Origin: Candidatus Villigracilis affinis | Lineage (GTDB): Bacteria > Chloroflexota > Anaerolineae > Anaerolineales > Villigracilaceae | DNA: 64,000 nt | Direction: 5' to 3' | Assembly (NCBI GenBank): GCA_016718275.1 | Contig: JADKEA010000019.1 | Span: forward strand, 310,001-374,000 | In this document: piece after piece, positions 45,380 through 55,500 of the stretch | Layout of the letters: the number at the start of each line of letters is the position of its first letter | How positions within the stretch are numbered: position 1 is the first letter of the stretch | Notes under the pieces: generated by a model | Databases searched by the model: none | What the model saw: the letters and a program-made list of their open reading frames with translations, nothing else | What the model was told of the DNA's origin: nothing | Made by a program: the position numbers and the translations under genes

Positions 45380-45461
45380 CGGCTATGGTTTCTGATATTT
45401 CTTATACTAAATGAAGTGGTTTTGTTCGATGCAACAATAGATCATCCAAGGAGAAGGAAAG

Positions 45462-46394
45462 ATGACATTTAGAAAGATACTAATTCCAGCCCTCCTGGCT
45501 TATGTTTTTTTTAGCTTTGCCTGCGTATATATTGTATTGCCGGAAGGTCTGGAAACTCCGGAAGTAGTTGTGGAAGGTGCCGAGCTAAAAGCATGGAATG
45601 CGGTGGTAACGAATGTGGGCAAGTCCGATTCAGGAGATTTGCACATCGAGTTTACGATACGGAACGATACTGGTGATTGGAGTACGATGCGGGCTCTACC
45701 AGAAAAGCCCGCTGTGCTTACCACCAGTGATGGAAAATCTACAAATTGTGACACGGTATTTGTTGGGACTGGCGGACACCGTCTGGCGCCAGGTTTCCAA
45801 ACCCGCGGGTACACTACCGGCAAGAAAGATGATCTAAAAACCCAGCTTATTTATGTCGAGTGTAAAGGCGCAATAGCGGATGCAGGCTCCAAGCTCTCGA
45901 TCGAATATGCAAGCTTCGGAGGTATTTTGGATGATTACGATCCAGAGGCCAATAAAACCGAGGGAGTATTGGAACTAAATCTTGATGAGGTTGTTACAGA
46001 CTTACAGTATCCAATCGCAGTGCCAGTTGAAGGTTTGATTCAAGATACAGGAGTAAGCATAACCGCACTTAGTGATAATGTTGTTAATCTCCTCGATGTT
46101 CAACGCACAGATACGGGTTTCCAGTTTACATGGCAAAACTTCAACCCAACGAAGTTTCCCCTAAAAACGCACCTCGGAACTCCGCCAGTCATCGGCGCTG
46201 ATGGCATTATTTATGGCTTTTACGAATCCCTGGATATTGTGCCTATCCCAATCACTCCTCCAAATGAAAAAGTGGAATGGACAACGGAAGTTGCGGTTCC
46301 GAAAGATGTTACAGGATTTTACATTTTACTTAGTGTAGAGTCTAATAAACCACGCACTTATGTAAACTACCTTGTTGACATCAGCGATAAATAG
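45462..46394 (+). CDS. Putative lipoprotein, unknown function
   Basis: 310 residues; AAGGAGAAGGAAAG precedes ATG 45462. The N-terminus is a signal sequence ending F-S-F-A-C (Cys21), a possible lipobox. The rest is polar and beta-rich (LHIEFTIRNDTGDWSTM, VLTTSDGKSTNCDTVF, GGHRLAPGFQTRGYTT), reminiscent of immunoglobulin-like or DUF4352-type domains, without identifiable active site. It ends directly at the start of the thioredoxin-like gene, suggesting a common operon. Confidence 0.65.
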   Translation: MTFRKILIPALLAYVFFSFACVYIVLPEGLETPEVVVEGAELKAWNAVVTNVGKSDSGDLHIEFTIRNDTGDWSTMRALPEKPAVLTTSDGKSTNCDTVFVGTGGHRLAPGFQTRGYTTGKKDDLKTQLIYVECKGAIADAGSKLSIEYASFGGILDDYDPEANKTEGVLELNLDEVVTDLQYPIAVPVEGLIQDTGVSITALSDNVVNLLDVQRTDTGFQFTWQNFNPTKFPLKTHLGTPPVIGADGIIYGFYESLDIVPIPITPPNEKVEWTTEVAVPKDVTGFYILLSVESNKPRTYVNYLVDISDK

Positions 46395-47012
46395 ATGGCT
46401 GTTATCATGAAAAAAAGATTTAATAAGAACTTTTTATTGCCCCTTCTTGGAGCCAGATTGATTTTTCTAATTCTTACCTTAGTAGCATCCTCCTGCGCGC
46501 CTGTTCAGGAGGATGCTACTAACACCCCTGCCACACCGACAATGGTCATTACGCCCGCTGCCGCAACTCCAGAATGGTTCGATATGGAGTTGATTGATGT
46601 GCAGACCGGCGAAACATTCACCATGAACGATTATGCGGGAAAGGTGGTCCTGCTTGAAACGATGGCAATCTGGTGTCCGAATTGCATTGTTCAAGGCAAT
46701 GAAATAAGAAACCTTCATAAAGCTCTCGGAAATCCAGACGACCTGATCTCAGTCAGCCTGGATGTCGATGTAAATGAAGACAATGCTGCACTCAAAGAAT
46801 ATGCGTATGGATATGGTTTTGACTGGCATTTTGCGATTGCTCCATTGGAGGTTGCCCGCGCTTTGGGGAATTTATATACTGCGCAGTACTTAAATCCACC
46901 GCTCGCCCCCATGCTGATCATTGATCGTAAAGGCGATGTTCATCATCTCGAATATGGCATCAAAGATGCCGCTACTCTCCAGGCAGCTGTTGAACCTTAT
47001 CTGGAAAAGTAA
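46395..47012 (+). CDS. Thioredoxin-fold lipoprotein (TlpA/redoxin type)
   Basis: 205 residues; ATG 46395 directly follows the previous stop, and an internal ATG at 46407 is an alternative. The signal peptide ends in V-A-S-S-C (lipobox). A Thr/Pro-rich linker precedes a thioredoxin fold with active site W-C-P-N-C and the cis-Pro region PLAPMLIIDRKG. It would act outside the membrane as a thiol reductase. The CcdA-like protein encoded next is the usual electron source. The lipobox codons contain a 17-bp inverted repeat. Confidence 0.88.
   Translation: MAVIMKKRFNKNFLLPLLGARLIFLILTLVASSCAPVQEDATNTPATPTMVITPAAATPEWFDMELIDVQTGETFTMNDYAGKVVLLETMAIWCPNCIVQGNEIRNLHKALGNPDDLISVSLDVDVNEDNAALKEYAYGYGFDWHFAIAPLEVARALGNLYTAQYLNPPLAPMLIIDRKGDVHHLEYGIKDAATLQAAVEPYLEK
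46479..46522. repeat. 17-bp inverted repeat inside a lipobox-coding region
   Basis: TTAGTAGCATCCTCCTG (46479-46495) and its exact complement (46506-46522), 10-base loop. It lies within the thioredoxin-like gene where the signal peptide joins the linker. A perfect dyad of this length is rare inside coding sequence. Confidence 0.75.
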
Positions 47013-47015
47013 TTA

Positions 47016-47687
47016 ATGATGCTTGATCTGGCGGTTACATCATTACTGCTTGGCTTATTAACAACGACCAGTCCGTGTATATTACCGCTTTACCCAGGCT
47101 TCCTCGCTTACCTGGGCGGGCAAAGTGAGCTTGGTAGACAAAAATATTTTCTGGGGTTGTTTGTGCTTGCCGGGGTGTTAAGCATGATGATCGCCCTCGG
47201 CGGCCTGATCGCATTGCTGGCAGTTCCCGTTGGCAGTATTCTGCTTTACATCATCCCGCTTGCAGACCTTTTGATCTTTCTCCTTGGAATTCTACTCCTG
47301 CTTAATTTCAACCCATTTAAAACACTTCCCCAAATTCAACTGCCTTTATTCCGACACCCGTACGGTAATGCTTATGTGTACGGTTTACTTTATGGCCCAA
47401 TTGCGCTTCCCTGTTCTGGCCCGATGGTCGTCAGCATCTTTGCTCTATCATTCACAACCGCGGAAGTATTTGGACAACTTTGGACTTTCCTCTGGTTTGG
47501 TTTGGGACTTGGCTTACCCCTTTTGATACTCTCATTTCTCTCAGCTGCTCTTCAACGCCGGTTGACCATGCTGTTCGCCCGTCATACCAGGATTATTAAT
47601 CTCTTTGGTGGTCTGCTTCTGATTGGAGTGGCACTATATGACCTGGCTAAGAATTGGGAATTACTGAAGCTGTTTTTCAAGAGTTGA
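47016..47687 (+). CDS. CcdA/DsbD-like thiol electron transporter
   Basis: 223 residues, six predicted helices. TSPCILPLYPGFLAYLGG in the first helix and IALPCSGPMVV in the fourth supply the two membrane Cys-Pro pairs typical of CcdA. It carries reducing equivalents from cytosolic thioredoxin across the membrane. It starts 3 bases after the thioredoxin-like lipoprotein stop, its obvious partner. Confidence 0.9.
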   Translation: MMLDLAVTSLLLGLLTTTSPCILPLYPGFLAYLGGQSELGRQKYFLGLFVLAGVLSMMIALGGLIALLAVPVGSILLYIIPLADLLIFLLGILLLLNFNPFKTLPQIQLPLFRHPYGNAYVYGLLYGPIALPCSGPMVVSIFALSFTTAEVFGQLWTFLWFGLGLGLPLLILSFLSAALQRRLTMLFARHTRIINLFGGLLLIGVALYDLAKNWELLKLFFKS

Positions 47688-47690
47688 ATA

Positions 47691-47886
47691 CTATCTCACC
47701 ATGATTTTTAGGTGATACAGCAGCGTTTCCATCAGTGCGGAGATGGGGCATCTCTTTGCTATCAGCCAGATCTGCAATGGTACGGGATAAATTCAGTCGA
47801 CTTACCACCGCTCGCATCAAGCTCTGACCTTCAGCCTGTAACTGACAAAATCGCCGCACCTCCCCGATGAACGTGTCTGCGCTGCA
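47691..47886 (-). pseudogene. Mg-chelatase-like ATPase (YifB/ComM), C-terminal remnant
   Basis: On the minus strand: GEVRRFCQLQAEGQSLMRA, V-S-R-L-N-L, then directly RTIADLADSKE-x-x-H-L, and after a frame change ETLLYHLKIMVR before TAG at 47691-47693. Intact homologues have about a dozen residues (A-R-A-Y-H-R-I-L-K-L-A) between the last two blocks. This piece therefore has an internal deletion and a frameshift. The rest of the protein is missing. Confidence 0.75.
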
Positions 47887-47990
47887 AATAGAATCTGTTG
47901 AACCAATGCAGCATTGATTTTGAATATTTACTACAGCTTGGGCTTGCTTGATCAAGATGATGATTGAGTAGAAAATGAAATCCTTCATCG

Positions 47991-48285
47991 TTGACCGTTT
48001 TAGGGATCGGGGTGGGGGTTACTGTCATTACCGCCTTGGGAACACTTGCTGATGGATTTCAGGCGGCTATAGTTCAATGATGCAGGGCACCAAAGCGGAC
48101 ATGGTGCTCAGCCAGATACCATGGATGTCAGTTACAGCGCTGTCAACGAGAAAATCGGAGCAGAACTTGCCATCATGTCGGAAGTCGAATCTGTTACCGG
48201 TATGCTTCAGGGATTGGTACAGACGGAAAGCGAGCCATTCTTTATCGTTTTTGGTTATCCTGAAAAAAGGCCTGACAATACTTAA
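47991..48285 (+). pseudogene. FtsX/MacB-type ABC permease, N-terminal remnant
   Basis: Successive frames give LTVLGIGVGVTVITALGTLAD, then G-Y-S-S-M-M-Q-G-T-K-A-D-M-V-L, then DTMDVSYSAVNEKIG and EVESVTGMLQGLV, ending at TAA 48283-48285. This is the first helix and start of the MacB-like periplasmic core domain. At least two frameshifts and loss of the remainder make it a pseudogene. Confidence 0.75.
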
Positions 48286-48595
48286 AGGGGTAAATCGCTG
48301 TTTTTATCAAAAGCGTGTGCAATGTGGCTGTACAAGATTAATCTCCAATCACAACAAACTAGAGTATACTGATTTTAGTAGACTACACCGTCTACGGTTG
48401 GAAGACTCATTTCTGCCAGGTGCGTTACGAAACCCTTGTATAGTAACTTTCCGCGGCGCTTCTTAATTCCACTCGCATACGCGAGATGACTCCCATACCC
48501 AATTACATAATTAATACAAGCCAGAATGTGTTGAATAAGTGTTTTAGTATTTAATCAACCGTATATGGCGCAGGAAAGAATCGAAGGGATTGACC
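48286..48595. other. Intergenic region with a TetR-like dyad
   Basis: No gene is supported here. GTAGAC-TACACC-GTCTAC (48378-48395) is a perfect dyad of the size and composition of TetR-family operators. No tetR gene is nearby. It could be a leftover of the decayed ABC exporter locus. Confidence 0.4.
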
Positions 48596-49564
48596 ATGTT
48601 CGATACTATTCTCGTCCCGTTGGATGGCTCCCAGCTGGCTGACTGTGTTCTGCCTCATGCTGCCGCTATTGCCAGTTCTTTTGACGCGGAGATCACACTG
48701 CTTCGAGTCCTGGAAAAAAATCAGGCGGGCACATCAGCGCAATTGTTTGATCTGGTTAACTGGCAGATCAATAAAACAAGGGCCTCCCTTTACCTTGAAA
48801 AGACAAAGGCGTGTTTTCAGGAATCAAGTATTAAGGTGCAAATGAAAGTAATGGAAGGCCTGGCGGCAGAGGGGATAACTGAATATGCCCAAAGCCAGGA
48901 TATGAAGTTGATCATTATAAGCAGCCATGGACGGAATGGCTTGACTCAGTGGGGCATCAGCGGGATCACGCAAAAAGTCATTTTAAGTGCAAAAACTTCC
49001 CTGCTCATTGTTCGGGCACATCAATATGGAGCACGCCCTGAAAAATTATCGGCAGCGCCGGGATACCGCCACATCCTTGTCCCGCTGGATGGATCTCAAC
49101 GGGCGGAAAATGTTCTGCCAATCATCACGCAATTGGCTGGTTTTTATAAATCACATATTCATCTTGTTCAAGTGATACAAACACCGGAGATGGCGCGCCA
49201 AATGCCCCCATCTCGCGAAGATGTCGATCTATCTAATCGCGTTATTGCGCGCAATCGAGAGGAAGCGGAAAGCTATCTTGAACAGTTGAAGGCACGTTCG
49301 TATCTTGATGGTATTACGGTTCATAACCATCTCATTACCAGCGACAATGCGGCTGTTGCCTTGCACCAACTCGCAGATTTGGAACAGATCGATCTAACAG
49401 CGCTCAGTGCACACGGGTATTCAGGAAATCATCAATGGCCGTACGGCAGCATGGTCAATAACTTCATCATGTATGGCAAGTCACCTTTGCTCATTGTACA
49501 GGACCTGCCTGGCAAGCAGGAGTCGATGACTTCTGAGCAGTCTATCGAACGTATAGAGCGATAA
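48596..49564 (+). CDS. Tandem universal stress protein (two UspA domains)
   Basis: 322 residues from ATG 48596. Each half begins I-L-V-P-L-D-G-S (domain 1 about 1-145, domain 2 about 155-310). The ATP-binding motif region is S-S-H-G-R-N-G-L in the first and S-A-H-G-Y-S-G-N in the second. The canonical G-x2-G-x9-G-S/T is partial in both, so nucleotide binding is uncertain. It ends 3 bases before the giant glucan synthase gene and may be coupled to it. Confidence 0.9.
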   Translation: MFDTILVPLDGSQLADCVLPHAAAIASSFDAEITLLRVLEKNQAGTSAQLFDLVNWQINKTRASLYLEKTKACFQESSIKVQMKVMEGLAAEGITEYAQSQDMKLIIISSHGRNGLTQWGISGITQKVILSAKTSLLIVRAHQYGARPEKLSAAPGYRHILVPLDGSQRAENVLPIITQLAGFYKSHIHLVQVIQTPEMARQMPPSREDVDLSNRVIARNREEAESYLEQLKARSYLDGITVHNHLITSDNAAVALHQLADLEQIDLTALSAHGYSGNHQWPYGSMVNNFIMYGKSPLLIVQDLPGKQESMTSEQSIERIER

Positions 49565-49567
49565 CAA

Positions 49568-52500
49568 ATGCAGATTGCACCGCAAATTATCCCCCCCGCA
49601 CCAGTCAATTCAGACGTAGATAGTCGATTGAGAGATTTTGCACATCACCTGGCGAGAACTCATGAAATAGTTCAAATTCCTGCAAGACCTCAACGTAAGT
49701 CAGGGTGGAATACTGCAAAAACATTCCCCATTCAGAAAACTGATCTGTTGGAATATTTGCAAAGCTGGGAGCTGGCTTTGCGAAACGCGAATGCAGTTTT
49801 CAAATCTGTGCCGGCAAAGGATTTCCTATCGAGCAAATCATCTCGTGCAGGCGAATGGATGCTGGACAATTTTTATGTCGTAAAACAAACCCTGCGTCAA
49901 ATTGAAGAGGATTTGCCAGTCAGCTTTCTCAATCAGCTTCCGAAACTAAGCGGAACGCCGCTGCAGGGTCACACACGAATTTTTGCGCTGGCCCGCGAAT
50001 GGATCGAATACAGTCAGAGCCAGATCGATTTGGATCAATTCACCGATTTTGTGCTGGATTATCAACAGATTTCCCCATTGATGATCGGTGAATTGTGGGC
50101 GCTGCCAATTATGCTGCGTATTGGAATCCTGGAGCAGCTTGTCCACGCAACAACTGAAATAACTGGCGTGACTGCGCCAAAAAGTTTGGGAAAAGTCTCG
50201 AGCCAATTTGCCTCCCAGAAACCGGGGAATGAAACCATTGTTGCAAACTGTTTCCTCAGTTTGCGCATGCTTTCCGCCGCAGACTGGAAAGACTTTTTTG
50301 AGCAGACCAGCAAGGTGGAAAAGATTTTACGGAACGACCCCGCCAGGGTTTATCCAAACATGGATTTTGACACCCGCAATAGTTATCGCGCTGTCATTGA
50401 AGAACTGGCGCGCTTTTCAAACTTTAGCGAAGAAGAGGTTGCCCTTACCGCTGTTGAACTCGCTCACAATGCAGACGAAAATGCGCCAATACGAAAATCT
50501 CATGTTGGCTTTTATCTTCGCGATATGGGACGTTCAATGTTGGAAAGCAGCATTAACTACGAACCCGGAGCAGGCATTCGCATGCGGCGCATCCCGTTCG
50601 CATTCCCAACCGCCACTTATATAGGAAGTATTGTCATTCTTGCCATATTGTTCGTTGCAGGATTGCTTGGCTATGCCTTGCTTTCAGGTGGTTCGGATGC
50701 TCAACTCATTATTGTCGGTATCCTTGGTGTTGGGCTGGCTCTTGAGTCTTCCGTCACACTTGTGCACTGGGTTGTGACTCACCGCATCAAACCACAAAGC
50801 CTGCCGCGAATGGATTTTTCGGAGAATATTGCGCCCGGTAACCGCACCATGGTGGTTGTTCCAACCTTGTTGGAAAGCGCGGATGAGCTCAACCATCTTC
50901 TGCAGGAATTGGAGCTTTATTATCTGTCCAACCCCGATCCGCAGTTAACCTATGCCTTGCTGACCGACTTCGGTGATGCCCCAGCGGAAGACATGCCGGA
51001 AGACGCACAGTTGCTTGCGCTGGCAAGCGTTGGCATAGAAAACCTAAATAAAAAATACACCCCAACAACACCTTTTTATTTGTTTCACCGTCAACGCCAA
51101 TGGAATCCATCTGAAGGGGTGTGGATGGGATGGGAACGTAAACGCGGCAAGCTTGCAGATTTCAATCGCCTGCTGCTTAACCTTGGCGGGACTGCCTACA
51201 CAACTCAGGTTGGCGATGCGAGTATTTTGCCTGAGATCAAATATGTGATCACTCTCGATGCAGATACCTCTCTGCCGCAGGGAAGCGCGAATCGGCTGAT
51301 CGCTACGCTGGCACATCCGCTTAACCATGCCGAATTTGCAGCTGACGGACGCTCGGTTGTTGCTGGCTATACCGTGTTGCAACCGCGCGTCGCGATTAAG
51401 CCGACAAGCGCAAACCGCTCGCTTTTTTCACAGATATTTGCCGGGAACACCGGGTTCGACCTGTATTCCTTCGCTGTTTCAGATGTGTATCAGGACCTGT
51501 TTGGGGAAGGCAGTTATGTTGGCAAAGGCATTTATGATGTGGCGGCCTTCGAACGCAGCTTGGCAGGCCAGGTACGCCAGAATACCCTCCTCAGCCATGA
51601 CCTTTTCGAAGGAATCTACGGACGCGCTGCGCTGGTCACGGATATCACACTATATGAAGAATATCCCTGGCGCTATATGGTGTACGCCCGCCGTCTGCGC
51701 CGTTGGATTCGAGGCGATTGGCAATTACTCCCCTGGCTGCTTCCCATTGTCCATGTTGAAAAAGGGATCGCGCCCAACCGCCTGTCGCTGATCAACATCT
51801 GGAAGATTTTCGACAACCTGCGGCGCAGTCTTCTGCCGCCTACGGTATTGACACTTCTTGTTTCAGGATGGTTGTTCCTGCCCGGTTCACCGTTGGTCTG
51901 GACTTTGCTGGCATTGTTTCCCTCGATATTGCCCATTGCAATGCAGCTTTTTCAAGACACCACACACCATCTGCGTGGCCGCCTGCCGCTTAAACAACTT
52001 TTCAAATCAGCACAACCGTCAATCACACGCTGGGCGCTTGCCATTTTCCTTCTCCCTTATGAAGCCTTGCTTATGCTGGGTGCGATCGCCACAACATTGA
52101 CCCGTCTGCTCATTGCCCGGAAAAACCTGTTGCAATGGACGACGGCGGCCAATACGGCTCGTTCATTTGGATTGAACGCCCGTTATGAAACCCTGAATGA
52201 AATGGCGGCTTCGTTGGTGCTCACTGTATTGGTGGGAATCGCTGTCGTAATTCTCAATCCATTGTCGCTTTGGGTGGCGCTGCCTTTTCTTACCGCCTGG
52301 CTTGTCGCTCCGCTAATAGCAAACAGGATCAGCCAGCCTGTTACACACTTATCCCCCCCACTCTCAGAGACTCAACTCAAACAGGTTCGTCGATTGGCGC
52401 GTCGTACCTGGGCATTTTTTGAACAATTTGCAGGACCCAACGATCACTGGCTGCCGCCCGACCATTTTCAAGAGACACCGCGCGGGAGTGTGGCGCACTA

Positions 52501-55500
52501 TACCACGCCAACCAATATCGGTCTGTTCCTGGTATCCACATTGTCGGCGTACGATTTGGGATATCTGGGACTGGTCGAGTTGGCAGTTCGTTTGAACTCA
52601 ACCTTCGAAGGAATGGATAAGCTGGAGCATTATCGCGGGCATTTATTAAATTGGTATGACTCGCAAACCCTGACAGCGCTCCCGCCTCGTTATATCTCCA
52701 CGGTGGATAGCGGTAACCTGGCTGCCTGCCTGATCACACTTAAGCAGGGCTGTTTAAAATTGGCAGAAGCGCCAGTGTTGGGCGATAAACAATGGCAGGG
52801 TCTGCTTGCCATTCTGGATATTCTGGCAGAAACATTACAAGGGCTGGAAAAGAACAACCCGCACGCTTCACATGAGTCCTTTGACGTTGAATTGACAGCC
52901 ATTTATGACCGCATCAGCGCAATTCAGAATCAGCCCGCAGCGTGGAAAATGAATCTCGACTGGCTCTCAGGCGAGGGTTGGAAAAGAGTCTCGCTTCGTT
53001 TAATGGACCTGTTGGAGAGTCATCCCAATCTAAAATCCGAATCCCTGAAAGATCTCCAGCATTATCTCGATCTGCTGCATCATCAATTACATGACATGCA
53101 GCGCAGTTTGGAATTATTCGCGCCCTGGCTTGGACGTTTGGATACGCCGCCTGCATTACAAGCGGGCATGCAAGCGCATGCCTGGCAAAGTTTTCTTGAT
53201 AGCCTGCCTGCTGAACTTCCCACACTTGGAGAAACGGCTGAGGTATACACACGTATCCAAACCACATTGCAGGATCTACAAACACAGCAACAGGATGATG
53301 CGGCGCGTGAGTGGTGTAAAAAAATGGAGGCGGATGTCTCGTCGGCACGTATGACAGCCATGGTCTTGCTGATCGGTTTTCAGAAACTGTCAGAGCAGGC
53401 CGATGCCGTTGTGGCAAATATGGATTTCCGCTTTTTATTTGATGAACGACGGCAGGTTTTTCATATCGGCTATAACGCCAGCACTGAGCGGCTCGACCCG
53501 AGCTACTATGATCTACTTGCATCCGAAGCACGTATTGCCAGCCTGATCGCAATTGCCAAAGGCGACGTGCCGCAAAGCCATTGGCAGCATCTCGGACGCC
53601 CCGTGACGAAGATTGATGGCAGGCAGATTCTGCTTTCATGGAGCGGTACCATGTTCGAATATCTGATGCCGACCCTTTTCGTCAGAAACTATAACGGGAC
53701 ATTTCTCTCAGATAGCTGTTATGCCGCGCTGGATGCGCAGATAAATTACGGCAAGGAATTGCAAATGCCATGGGGGGTCTCGGAATCAGGTTATTTTGCA
53801 TTCGATGCCAACCAGAATTATCAGTATCAAGCCTTTGGGGTGCCTGATCTGGGTTACAAACGTGAACTCAATGACAACCTGGTGGTGGCTCCCTATGCTT
53901 CATTGATCGGGCTTTCGTTACAGCCGCAGGCGGTGCTCGAAAATATGGCACATCTGGAAAAACTGAATATGCTCGGGCGTTTTGGCTTTTACGAATCGCT
54001 TGATTACACCAAATCTCGGCTTCCAGTTGGGCAGACACATGCAACTGTACAGTCTTATATGGCTCACCATCAAGGCATGATCCTGGTGGCGGCTTGCAAC
54101 TATTTATTGGAAGATGTGATGGTGCAGCGTTTCCACGCCGACGAACATATTCACAGTGTGGAGTTGCTGCTTCAAGAAAAGATCCCGCAAAACCCGCCGA
54201 TCGAATATCCGCACCCCGATGACCCCGTGGACCTTCCCGATGAGATGGCACGTCCCGTTAATAGCGAACCCTGGCGCGTTCCAGTGGATAGCCCCATTCC
54301 GCAAGTGCATGTACTTTCACAAGGTGATACCAGCTTATTGATCACGAACGCCGGTGGCGGGTTTAGCCAGTGGCGTGAGTTTGCCTTGACACGCTGGCAC
54401 GCCGACACTACCCTCGATCAGTGGGGCACATGGATCTATTTACAAGACCGCGAAAATGGCGCGCTCTGGTCTGTCACCTGTCAACCGGCTGGGTGCTCAC
54501 CTGAAACTCAGGAAGTATTGTTTTACCCGCACAAGGTTGAATTTCAGCGTTCAGACAATGGAATTTCCCTGCGCACAGGAATCACCATTAGTACAGACGG
54601 TGTTGAGATTCGACGGGTGAACATCCTGAATGACAGCGATCATCCCAGACGGTTGCAATTGACCAGCTATGGTGAAGTGGTGCTGGCGGCCCAGGCCTCA
54701 GACCATCGTCACCCGGCTTTCAACAAACTCTTCATTGAAAGCGAATATCTTCCGCAGGAGAACGCACTTGTATTTGAACGCCGTCCGCGTTCCGCAGATG
54801 AAAAACCGATCGTGTTGATCCATGCCATGGTCATTGAAGCCGGGCGTAAAGTGACCGGTGGGTATGAAAGTGATCGTGCCAAATTCCTGGGCAGGTCGCA
54901 GACAATGCACAACCCGCAAATGCTGCGGGATATAAATCGTCCGCGTGCCGGCACCAGCGGCGGGACACTCGACCCAATCTTCTCCCTGACTCAAAATATT
55001 GACCTGAAGCCGCACGCAAAAACAAGGGTCACATTCCTGACCTTTGCGGCTTCCACACGCGCCGAAGCTTTGGGTAAATTATCGCAATATCGAAACGGGC
55101 AATCCATTCACCGTGCATTTGATGACGCCCGCTCTCGCAGTGAACGCGAATTACTGGAACTCGGGCTGAACTCCTATGCCGTCGAAAATATCCAACGCCT
55201 GTACTCAGCCTTGATCCATCCCACAGGTGCATTGCGCGCTGCTCCGCACATCCTGGCACAAAACGAAAAAGGCCAATCCGATCTATGGGCTTTCGGAATC
55301 TCAGGTGACTATCCCATCATGTTGGTGCGTGTTCGCGATGGCGAATTGGAATTGCTCCGCGAGGCTTTGCAGGCATTTACTTTTTGGCGCAGCCGCCATG
55401 TCACAGTAAACCTGGTTATTTTGAACGATCAAGATACAGGCTATGCCCTCGACCTGCACAATGCCATCCAGCGCCAGATCCAACGCATGGGCGCCGATGC

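Noticed and set aside
48077..48466. 129-codon plus-strand frame in the decayed patch
   Set aside because: It starts inside the FtsX/MacB remnant and continues out of frame with it; its second half has no protein-like pattern.
52914..53639. 241-codon antisense frame within the glucan synthase gene
   Set aside because: A shadow of the sense frame; no start signal or motif.
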